Below are positions 14,785 through 21,892 of a stretch of DNA of 64,000 nucleotides, one piece after another. Under the pieces are notes generated by a model. It made no database searches, was not told the origin of the DNA, and saw only the letters and a program-made list of their open reading frames with translations. This stretch comes from Methylobacter sp. (GTDB lineage Bacteria > Pseudomonadota > Gammaproteobacteria > Methylococcales > Methylomonadaceae): positions 44,087-108,086 of the forward strand of contig NZ_JALOCF010000009.1 of NCBI RefSeq assembly GCF_023227905.1, in the 5' to 3' direction. The position numbers and the translations under genes were made by a program. Each line of letters opens with the position of its first letter. Positions within the stretch are counted from its first letter, which is position 1.

Positions 14785-17064
14785 TTACTTGAGGTTAACG
14801 GCTATATTGGCCCTCGTAGCGCCTGTCGCTGATGACCGCAAGCTGATCGGCGTTTTGCAGGCAGGCCCCGGTTTTGCCCTGAAATCCCACGCACCGGCGG
14901 CTACAGGAACTGCGGCGCCCAGCTTATTAGTATTCAAGTCGGCCGGCACTGAGGCTGTCAGGTACAACTGGATGTTGTTGTTACTTTGCACCGTGCTGGT
15001 TCCAGAGACACGCCATTCGCCCGAAGTGGCATTGATGATCTTGCACAGCGATGTGGTTACCTGGATATTTTCAGTATTAACAATGGTCACGGTAACATGC
15101 GCAGATGGCGAAACCTGGCCGTTGTCATTGGCTACCGTGTAATCGAAGCCGAAAGTGCCCGCCGTCGCTCCGGCCGTGTAAGCCACCTTGCCGGTTGCAT
15201 CGACAGTTGGCGCGACAGCGGTTCCGGTGACGTTAGACACTAATACCGATGCAGGATTCAGCGTACCGCCGTTGCCCGAGTCGTTGGTTAGCACGTCGAT
15301 CACTGTCGACTGGTTGACAGCCACATTGACCGGGCCATCGGGATTAACAATCGGCGCAGGCCCTGCTGCGGACGGTGAGACCGTGACGGTTACCGTTGCT
15401 GCATTGGACTGGCCGACGCTGTTGGTGGCGGTATATTGGAAAGTCACATCGCCGTTCACAGAACCCGGCGTATAAGTGATGACTGCACCATTAACGGTCG
15501 CCGAGCCGGAGCCGGCCGGTATCGCTGCGCCAATCAATTGCACCGATGTGATGGGGGCAGCCGGATTCGCGACATCATTAGCCGTAACCGGAATATCTAC
15601 TGCCGCACCTCCCGCTTCAACTGCTGCGGCATCATCCAGGGCAAGCGGCACGCCGGGCGCGGATACGGTGCCGCCACCTATGATTATCTGAGGGCGTGCC
15701 ACAGGGAAGGTTCCGCTGCCGCCGGCAGTCGATTTAACGGTAACGGTATCCGGCGGTGTGACGACACCGGTCGCTGTTAATACCATTTCCGCAGGGTCGT
15801 TAGCGTTATTGTTTGACGCGGCTGTTCCGCTGTAGCCCTCCAGCGCAAGAGCAGGCGCCTGATCGCCATCGAAGCCCTTGTCGCTGCTGGTCGCAATCAC
15901 GGTCAGCGTCTGGCCGGCATAATTCGCCGAAGCCGCCGTTACGACATCGACCGCATGCTTGGTGAAGATGCTGGGCGGGTTGTCGGCGCTGTTGATGACC
16001 GACACAGGACCGGGCAACGCACCTAAAGGATCGACCAGGCCCTGGCTGTAGAATTCCCCAAGCGCGGCGGGACCGAAAGGTATCATTTTGACTGGCGCTA
16101 TGTTAGTTGCCGCCGCCGTCAGCGAAGGATCAGGCTGCGAGGGCAGCAGCTTGGTATTGCGGGCATAAACATCAACCTGCGTACCGGCAGCATCGCGTTT
16201 GTAGAAGCTGTTGTAGATATCCAGCGGACTGGGAATTGGATTGGCAACAAAGTCGTGCAGGCGGCCCATCAGGCTGAACTGGTCTGAGCGCAGACACGTA
16301 CCGGTAGCGCCTTGGTCACCCAATAAAATAGGGGAGTCGTCGGCACGGACGCCGCAGATCTCGAAATAGTTGGTACCGAAGGGACTGCCGGTGACGAATT
16401 CCGTGTCAAGCCCGTCTGACAGGAATTGAGCGCCATTGAGCGTGACCGGTCCGACCGGAGCCCCAAGACTGTCGGCCCGTTGCAAGAAAGGCCCGACACG
16501 GCTGTGGAGCGCGCCGTTAAAATCGCCGCGCGCGACGCCGACGTCTTCGCTGAAGCGGATGTCGCTATTGCCGGCAGAAACGGCATCAACCGGGAAGGTC
16601 TCGACGCCGTAAGGATGCGTCACGGTGTAAATGCCGGCTTCTGGAACGCCCGCAAACAAGCGGATGCGGGTGAATACTACCTGATCGCCTGGGACCACAG
16701 GGCCTATGGAGAAAGCCGCTTCCAGCGCCAAAACCAGGGTGGCGCGCTTGCCGCCTGGCATATCCAGCAAGGACGTGGCATTAAAGTAAAAAGCCTCGTC
16801 AGGGAAATTGTTCGGGAAGCTATAAGGCGGATCGGGCAAGCCTGGCCCGACCAGCAAACAGGCGTTTTGCTGAGCCGCACCAGGGTCGCTGGCGTTGGGC
16901 AAGCATAAATCGAGGACGGTTCCGTTCAGGTCCTGATACCAGTTTGGAAAACCGTGTCCCGCTGGGGAAGGTAAATTAGTTGGCCCGACTCGTGCCAGAT
17001 CGGCATTTGCGGACAAGCTCAACGCAGTAAGCGCTACTGCAACTAGTGTATGTTTGGTTTTCAT
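14785..17064 (-). CDS. Secreted protein with C-terminal Ig/cadherin-like repeats, oxidase-associated
   Basis: 759 residues with a clear signal peptide (LVAVALTALSLSANA). The first 450 residues match nothing I recognise. They contain several cysteines (DLCLPNAS, NACLLVGPG, EICGVRAD, GTCLRSDQ) that could form disulfides. Residues about 470-660 hold two tandem VTANDVANPAAP / VLTNDSGNGGTL type Ig-like (cadherin-3/Big-like) domains ending in VTVTVSP and VTVTIVN strands. It is the first gene of a unit with a multicopper oxidase and an SCO protein, so it may be an extracellular partner or scaffold of the oxidase. Function is not known. Confidence 0.75.
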   Translation of the reverse strand: MKTKHTLVAVALTALSLSANADLARVGPTNLPSPAGHGFPNWYQDLNGTVLDLCLPNASDPGAAQQNACLLVGPGLPDPPYSFPNNFPDEAFYFNATSLLDMPGGKRATLVLALEAAFSIGPVVPGDQVVFTRIRLFAGVPEAGIYTVTHPYGVETFPVDAVSAGNSDIRFSEDVGVARGDFNGALHSRVGPFLQRADSLGAPVGPVTLNGAQFLSDGLDTEFVTGSPFGTNYFEICGVRADDSPILLGDQGATGTCLRSDQFSLMGRLHDFVANPIPSPLDIYNSFYKRDAAGTQVDVYARNTKLLPSQPDPSLTAAATNIAPVKMIPFGPAALGEFYSQGLVDPLGALPGPVSVINSADNPPSIFTKHAVDVVTAASANYAGQTLTVIATSSDKGFDGDQAPALALEGYSGTAASNNNANDPAEMVLTATGVVTPPDTVTVKSTAGGSGTFPVARPQIIIGGGTVSAPGVPLALDDAAAVEAGGAAVDIPVTANDVANPAAPITSVQLIGAAIPAGSGSATVNGAVITYTPGSVNGDVTFQYTATNSVGQSNAATVTVTVSPSAAGPAPIVNPDGPVNVAVNQSTVIDVLTNDSGNGGTLNPASVLVSNVTGTAVAPTVDATGKVAYTAGATAGTFGFDYTVANDNGQVSPSAHVTVTIVNTENIQVTTSLCKIINATSGEWRVSGTSTVQSNNNIQLYLTASVPADLNTNKLGAAVPVAAGAWDFRAKPGPACKTPISLRSSATGATRANIAVNLK

Positions 17065-17315
17065 AGGATCACCTCACTATCTTTTGCCAAAGAGCCAAAG
17101 ACCGATGTATTTTGATATTGACATTCTTAAACATCGAAAAACATCGAACCTTGATTTGCATCCATGCCCGAGATTGGATAGACAGTCCGACTGTCCTGCT
17201 TGAAGACTACCGTTCAACGTCTCCTCCTGTCTGGAGACAAGGCGAACAATATTGACTCCGGTCTGGATGATTACTCCGTTGAAAGTAATGTATAGGAAAG
17301 CTAAAAAAGTAAACT
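17065..17315. other. Upstream region of the minus-strand oxidase unit
   Basis: Holds the presumed promoter and 5' leader of the Ig-like protein gene. AGACAGTCCGACTGTCCT (17179-17196) contains a short inverted repeat GACAGTC/GACTGTC and CTCCTGTCTGGAGAC another; neither has a T-run. No gene recognised. Confidence 0.35.
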
Positions 17316-17359
17316 CGGGTAAAACCCTGATTCAAGCTCAGGTGTTAACCTGATTTTTA
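17316..17359. promoter_or_regulatory. Double operator-like box upstream of the minus-strand oxidase unit
   Basis: Two boxes lie about 250-295 bp upstream of the 17064 start. 17316-17329 reads CGGGTAAAACCCTG, the reverse complement of the 4220 box with one change. 17339-17352 reads CAGGTGTTAACCTG, followed by ATTTTTA as at 4234-4240. The same two sequence elements thus precede both oxidase transcription units. The intervening leader has no gene. Confidence 0.5.
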
Positions 17360-17568
17360 TCGGATGTAACGGCCGAAATCAGGCGTTATACGTAAAAGAA
17401 CGTGCTGTTTGCAGGGAATTGAAATAACAATGGAATAGTAGGGCAGTTGCCGAGGCGATGCGGGGCTATTGTCGAGAGCCAGAAAATGGAGGTATAAAAC
17501 CGAAATTTGAAGCCGGATGAGGCTGGATTTGATTGGGAATAACTTTTCTTGTCTAAACCGCAGTTTTA

Positions 17569-17704
17569 GGCAAAAAAAATGCGGCCGGTGAGGCCGCATT
17601 AGAGAAGGATATAAACTCTGAATTCCAAGGAGGAATTTGCATCTCAAGAGTTGATATTATATTAGCGATAAATGATGGGTAGGGGAATGTGACATATTGT
17701 CGCG
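17569..17704 (-). ncRNA. Candidate small RNA, repeat copy 3 of 3
   Basis: The best-preserved copy. On the minus strand it has a perfect TATAAT at 17661-17656, so RNA would begin near 17649. Next come CTCTTGAGATGCAAA, then the hairpin AATTCC-TCCTT-GGAATT (loop holding the anti-Shine-Dalgarno CCTCCTT). The terminator stem AATGCGGCC/GGCCGCATT with eight T ends near 17571, giving a product of about 80 nt. The palindromic box GTGACATATTGTCGC at 17689-17703 centres about 47 bp upstream of the predicted start. There is no good -35 hexamer, which suggests an activator. It lies between ntrC and the oxidase unit. Confidence 0.65.
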
Positions 17705-17818
17705 GTTTTTCAGTGAGTTATTGCTATCGCATTCTTCCCTGGCTTTGTTCCGGGCAAGGAAAGAAAGCAATGGCTGATGAACGGTTGCCTAGTGCTGCTT
17801 CATGAAGAGACAATGCAG

Positions 17819-19231
17819 TTATAGGTTCAACTCCTGAATTTTCCGGGTTAAGGTGTTTCTTCCATAGCCTAATAAAATAGCCGCTTCGTGGCGTTTGCCG
17901 CGGGTAAATTTTAACGCCGCTTTAATCAGAATGGATTCGACAGTGGGAATGACGTGTTTGGCGATTTCGGCCTCATTGCCAAGCAACAACATCTGGTCTA
18001 TCGAATCCCTCAGCAAGGCTTCCCAGCCGGTATCCGCGGCACTTTTTTCCGATGTGGTTCCCAGCAATTCGGGCGGCAGGTCGTGCAGGTGAATTTCCCG
18101 GCCCGAAGCCATCACGGTCAGCCAGCGACAGCTGTTTTCCAGTTGCCGGACATTGCCCGGCCAATCCAATGTGCTTAAAAACGCCTCCGCATCCGGTTTT
18201 AAGACTTTAATTTCGGTATTGAGCTCGGTCGCCGCCAGGTTCAAAAAGTGATGCATCAGCAACGGGATATCCTGTTTGCGCTCACGCAGGGACGGGATAT
18301 GGATACGGATCACGTTTAAGCGGTGGAATAAATCTTCCCGAAAACGGCCTTGCTCTACCAGAGCTTTAAGATCCTGATGGGTGGCGGCAATAATGCGTAC
18401 ATCGGCTTTGACGGAGGCATGCGACCCGACCGGATAGAACTCGCCGTCGGCCAGAACCCGTAATAAACGGGTTTGCAGTTCGGCGGGCATGTCGCCGATT
18501 TCATCAAGAAACAGCGTGCCGCCATTGGCTTGTTCGAAGCGTCCGACGCGGCGCGACTGGGCGCCGGTAAATGCGCCTTTCTCATGGCCGAACAGTTCCG
18601 ACTCCATCAGGTCTTTGGGGATGGCGGCCATATTCAGCGCAATGAACGGGTTGCCTGCCCTGGGGCTGTGGCGATGCAAGGCTTTGGCGACCAGTTCCTT
18701 GCCGGTCCCCGACTCGCCGTTGATTAGCACGGTAATGTTGGAGCGGGCCAGTCGTCCTATCGCGCGGAATACCTCCTGCATAGCGGGTGCTTCGCCGATA
18801 ATCTCCGGCGTGTTTTCCTCAGCCGCAGGCGTATCCGATGCCGCCTCCGTTTGCTGCTGCCTGCTGTGAATGCAGGCCCGATGAGCCAGATCGATGACTT
18901 CCTTAATGTCGAAGGGCTTGGGCATGTATTCAAAAGCGCCACCGTGGAATGACGAGACCGCGCTTTCCAGATCGGAATGCGCGGTCATTACAATCACCGG
19001 CAAATTCGGATGGCTCAGCTGAACCTTATCCAAAAGTTCCAATCCGTCCATGCCCGGCATGCGAATATCGGTAATCAGCGCATCGGGCAGGTCGTCCTGC
19101 AATGCGCTCAGCAAATCGGCCGCGCAGGAAAAACTGCGGGTGACGAAGTCCGCTTTTTTCAGGGCTTTTTCCACGACCCAGCGGATGGATTGATCATCGT
19201 CGGTAACCCAGACGGTTTCTGGTTTAGCCAT
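17819..19231 (-). CDS. ntrC: NtrC, sigma-54-dependent nitrogen regulator
   Basis: 470 residues. The receiver domain carries D11-D13 and phospho-acceptor D55 (LITDIRMPG). The AAA+ domain has Walker A GESGTGKE near 168, the sigma-54 contact loop GAFTGA near 220 and Walker B LFLDEIGD. A C-terminal Fis-type HTH ends the protein (HEAAILLGYGRNTLTRKIQEL). It is phosphorylated by NtrB in nitrogen limitation and activates sigma-54 promoters; candidate targets in this window precede nasB, nrtA, nirB, a chemotaxis receptor and an EAL gene. The start at 19231 overlaps the end of ntrB by 8 bp (coupled translation); the longer frame to 19303 lies inside ntrB. Confidence 0.95.
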   Translation of the reverse strand: MAKPETVWVTDDDQSIRWVVEKALKKADFVTRSFSCAADLLSALQDDLPDALITDIRMPGMDGLELLDKVQLSHPNLPVIVMTAHSDLESAVSSFHGGAFEYMPKPFDIKEVIDLAHRACIHSRQQQTEAASDTPAAEENTPEIIGEAPAMQEVFRAIGRLARSNITVLINGESGTGKELVAKALHRHSPRAGNPFIALNMAAIPKDLMESELFGHEKGAFTGAQSRRVGRFEQANGGTLFLDEIGDMPAELQTRLLRVLADGEFYPVGSHASVKADVRIIAATHQDLKALVEQGRFREDLFHRLNVIRIHIPSLRERKQDIPLLMHHFLNLAATELNTEIKVLKPDAEAFLSTLDWPGNVRQLENSCRWLTVMASGREIHLHDLPPELLGTTSEKSAADTGWEALLRDSIDQMLLLGNEAEIAKHVIPTVESILIKAALKFTRGKRHEAAILLGYGRNTLTRKIQELNL

Positions 19232-20276
19232 TGGTTTCCTCCTGCGCAATAATCGGTAAGAAGATTGAAAATACCGTGTTTCCAGGTTCGCTGGAGCATT
19301 CAATCAAGCCGCTATGCTGATTGATCAGTGCTTGGGCTATCGATAAACCCAGCCCCGTGCCTTCCGCGCGCCCGGTAATCATCGGGTAGAATATTTGGTT
19401 CATCATGTCCGCGTCGATGCCCGGACCGTTATCGACAATGTCACACTTTACCGCCAGTTTATAGCGCTTGCGGCCGATGGTGACTTGCCGGTGAATTCGG
19501 GTTTTAAAAACGATCTCGCCTTCGCCGTTCAATGCCTGCACGGCGTTTTTGGCGATATTCAGAACAGCCTGGATCAGTTGGTCTTTATCGGCCAGTATGT
19601 CCGGAATGCTGGGGTCGTAGTCGAATTGAATGGCGAGGCTGGATTCGGCCTGAACCAGTTGCCTGACCCGCTCCAGCACTTCATGAATATTGATGGCTTT
19701 TTTATCGGGCAGTTTGTTGGGCCCCAGCATTTTATCCAGCAAGCCTTGCAGGCGGTCGGATTCGGCAATGATGATACGGGTATATTCCTTAAGTTCCGGG
19801 TCGTCTAATTCCAGATCCAGCAATTGCGCCGCACCGCGCAGGCCGCCCAGCGGATTTTTGATTTCGTGCGCCAAGCCCCTGACCAGCAATCGCGCAGTGT
19901 TTTGCTGGGTTAGCAGCTGCTCTTCCTTGGAGATGCGCAGATGGTTATCGACCTGCTGCAACTCGACCAAAATCTCGTTAACCCGCTCATCCTTTAATAG
20001 CGGCGTTGCGCTAAGGTTGATGGTCAGGCTGTGAGTCATGCGGTCCAGCATAAGCTCACGGTCCACCAGCGGTTCCGCCATAGTCAGGCATTGTTGTAAA
20101 TTCATCAGCAACGCCGGGTCGGAAGACCTGAACAACTCATGAGCGCCAAGCCCCACCAGATGGCGCGAGCTGTCGGCAAGCAGGATTTCTCCGGCAGAAT
20201 TAAGGTAAGTGAGAACCAGGTCGCGATCAAATAATAAGATGGCGGCGTTAAGGTGATCAAGTATACGTTTATGCAT
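19224..20276 (-). CDS. ntrB: NtrB, nitrogen-responsive sensor kinase
   Basis: 350 residues, soluble. An N-terminal PAS-like domain (LNAAILLFDRDLVLTYLNSAGE) is followed by a His-kinase core with the H box LAHEIKNPLGGLRGAAQLL near residue 138, the N box NIAKNAVQAL near 238 and G boxes DNGPGID and GTGLGLSIAQAL. It phosphorylates NtrC under control of PII. It is upstream of and overlaps ntrC. glnA, often the first gene of this operon, is not upstream here; the region beyond 20276 is the divergent nas promoter. Confidence 0.95.
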   Translation of the reverse strand: MHKRILDHLNAAILLFDRDLVLTYLNSAGEILLADSSRHLVGLGAHELFRSSDPALLMNLQQCLTMAEPLVDRELMLDRMTHSLTINLSATPLLKDERVNEILVELQQVDNHLRISKEEQLLTQQNTARLLVRGLAHEIKNPLGGLRGAAQLLDLELDDPELKEYTRIIIAESDRLQGLLDKMLGPNKLPDKKAINIHEVLERVRQLVQAESSLAIQFDYDPSIPDILADKDQLIQAVLNIAKNAVQALNGEGEIVFKTRIHRQVTIGRKRYKLAVKCDIVDNGPGIDADMMNQIFYPMITGRAEGTGLGLSIAQALINQHSGLIECSSEPGNTVFSIFLPIIAQEETNG

Positions 20277-20412
20277 GGCTGGCGTATGGTTAGTAGGTAT
20301 TACGATTTATATAGCAATTTACAGGCCGATATTCAGAATAGGCGAAAGCTTGGGCTTTTGCCTGTCGGTTTGCACTATTATTGCCTGTTTAAAAGCATTA
20401 GCAAGCTATTTG

Positions 20413-20429
20413 TGCACCATATTAGTGCG
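20413..20429 (+). promoter_or_regulatory. NtrC-type binding site upstream of nasB
   Basis: TGCACCATATTAGTGCG fits the NtrC dyad TGCAC-N7-GTGCA with one end mismatch. It lies about 60 bp upstream of the -24/-12 promoter at 20483, a usual enhancer distance. It is also in the ntrB-nasB divergent region and could affect ntrB. Confidence 0.7.
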
Positions 20430-20482
20430 ATGGTGGCTGCTCGCATGCCTTTAGACATAGGCTGCAATAAGACCCTTCAAAG

Positions 20483-20499
20483 TCGGCATAGCGTTTGCT
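20483..20499 (+). promoter_or_regulatory. Sigma-54 promoter of nasB-nasA
   Basis: TCGGCATAGCGTTTGCT matches YTGGCAC-N5-TTGCW, with GG and GC exactly 12 bp apart. The predicted start near 20511 leaves a leader of only about 40 nt, with AAGGAG before the nasB ATG. No two-hairpin ANTAR leader is present here, unlike the nrt operon. Confidence 0.75.
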
Positions 20500-20550
20500 A
20501 CTGAAACTTCATACAGATTGACCTGATGCATTTACATAAGGAGCCAACAG

Positions 20551-21774
20551 ATGAAGCAACGCTTGGTCGTAATCGGCAATGGCATGGCGGGTATGCGTAC
20601 CGTCGAAGAACTGCTAAGCGCCGCCCCGGATAAATACGACATTACCGTGTTCGGCGCCGAACCTTACGGCAACTACAACCGTATCATGTTGTCCTCGGTG
20701 CTGTGCGGCGAGAAAACCATTGAGGACATTGTTATCAATGACCGCCAGTGGTACCTCGACAACGGCATAAAGCTGCATGCCGGTGAGGGTAAAACCGTGG
20801 TGTACATAGACCGGAAAAAAAAGGATGTCTACGCCCAAGACGGGACAGTGGCCGGCTATGACCGGCTGTTAATCGCGACCGGTTCCAATGCTGTCATGCC
20901 TGAGGTTCCCGGCAATAATCTGGAAGGCGTGATCAGTTTTCGGGATATTGTCGATGTCAATAAAATGCTTAACTACAGCCGTAGCCATAACAAAGCTGTG
21001 GTTTTGGGCGGCGGGCTGTTAGGTCTGGAAGCCGCCAACGGCTTGGTTTTAAGAGGCATGGACGTCACCGTGATTCATAACCATGAATTCTTGCTAAACC
21101 GGCAAATGGACAGGCCTGCCGCAAAAATGCTGCAAACGGAACTGGAGCAACGCGGCCTGAAATTTAAAATGGCCGCCAAGCTCAAGCAATTATTGGGCGA
21201 TGAGAACAAGCATATTACGGAGGTTAGCTTCGAGGATGGCGGCCGACTGGAATGCGACCTGTTTGTTACCGCCATCGGCGTGCGCCCCAATGTGGCGCTG
21301 GCCCAGCGAGCGGGGATTTATTGCCAGCGCGGCATCGTCGTCAATGATACCTTGCAAAGTTACGATCCCAGCGTTTATGCGGTAGGCGAATGCATCCAGC
21401 ATCGCGGCGCCACTTTCGGACTGGTTGCCCCGCTGTTTGAACAGGCCAAAGTCTGCGCCAACCATTTGAGTGCGCATGGTGCGGCGGAATATGTCTCCTT
21501 GCCGGCTGCCACCAAGCTTAAAGTGACCGGCATCAACCTGTTTTCGGTCGGCGATTTTCAGGGCGACGACCACAGCGAAAGCATCTGTTTTACCGATCCC
21601 GCTGTAGGCGTTTATAAGAAGCTGGTCGTTAAAGCCGGCAAGCTGATCGGCGCCGTGCTGTATGGCGACACGGCGGATGGCGGCTGGTACCAGCAATTGC
21701 TGGAGCAGGAGGACGATATTTCGAATATAAGAGAGGCTTTGGTTTTTGGTAAAGCTTACGCAGGCATCGCATAA
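20551..21774 (+). CDS. nasB: NAD(P)H/FAD oxidoreductase subunit of assimilatory nitrate reductase
   Basis: 407 residues with an N-terminal FAD-binding VVIGNGMAGMRTVEELL and ATGSNAVMPEVPG, a second NAD-binding Rossmann motif AVVLGGGLLGLEAANGL near 150 and the FAD block YAVGECIQHRG. This is the pyridine nucleotide-disulfide fold found at the N terminus of NirB. It is a short form without Fe-S or haem domains, so it probably passes electrons from NAD(P)H to the BFD-type cluster of NasA. nasA follows after 118 bp. Expression is probably NtrC/sigma-54 dependent. It could in principle serve another partner, but gene order favours NasA. Confidence 0.85.
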   Translation: MKQRLVVIGNGMAGMRTVEELLSAAPDKYDITVFGAEPYGNYNRIMLSSVLCGEKTIEDIVINDRQWYLDNGIKLHAGEGKTVVYIDRKKKDVYAQDGTVAGYDRLLIATGSNAVMPEVPGNNLEGVISFRDIVDVNKMLNYSRSHNKAVVLGGGLLGLEAANGLVLRGMDVTVIHNHEFLLNRQMDRPAAKMLQTELEQRGLKFKMAAKLKQLLGDENKHITEVSFEDGGRLECDLFVTAIGVRPNVALAQRAGIYCQRGIVVNDTLQSYDPSVYAVGECIQHRGATFGLVAPLFEQAKVCANHLSAHGAAEYVSLPAATKLKVTGINLFSVGDFQGDDHSESICFTDPAVGVYKKLVVKAGKLIGAVLYGDTADGGWYQQLLEQEDDISNIREALVFGKAYAGIA

Positions 21775-21812
21775 TTTTTGGCATTACAAAGCTCACGCCC
21801 CCTTACCTATAT

Positions 21813-21871
21813 TCAAAGCCAGCTTTGAACTCCGGCATTAGTGTTTCTTGGAGTCCAAAGCTTGCTTTGGA
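21813..21871. promoter_or_regulatory. Long inverted repeat in the nasB-nasA gap
   Basis: TCAAAGCCAGCTTTGAACTCC (21813-21833) and its near-complement GGAGTCCAAAGCTTGCTTTGGA (21850-21871) form a stem of about 21 bp with two mismatches and a 16-nt loop. Each arm also contains its own short palindrome. It has no T-run. It may act as an attenuating or mRNA-protecting structure between the two subunits, or be a repeat remnant. It covers the alternative TTG start of nasA at 21848. Confidence 0.55.
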
Positions 21872-21892
21872 TGTTTATTACGAGTAGTCCCA

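Noticed and set aside
17571..17690. A small conserved peptide encoded by the three-copy repeat
   Set aside because: Open frames through copy 3 are broken by an indel or stop in copies 1 and 2, while hairpins and terminator are preserved.
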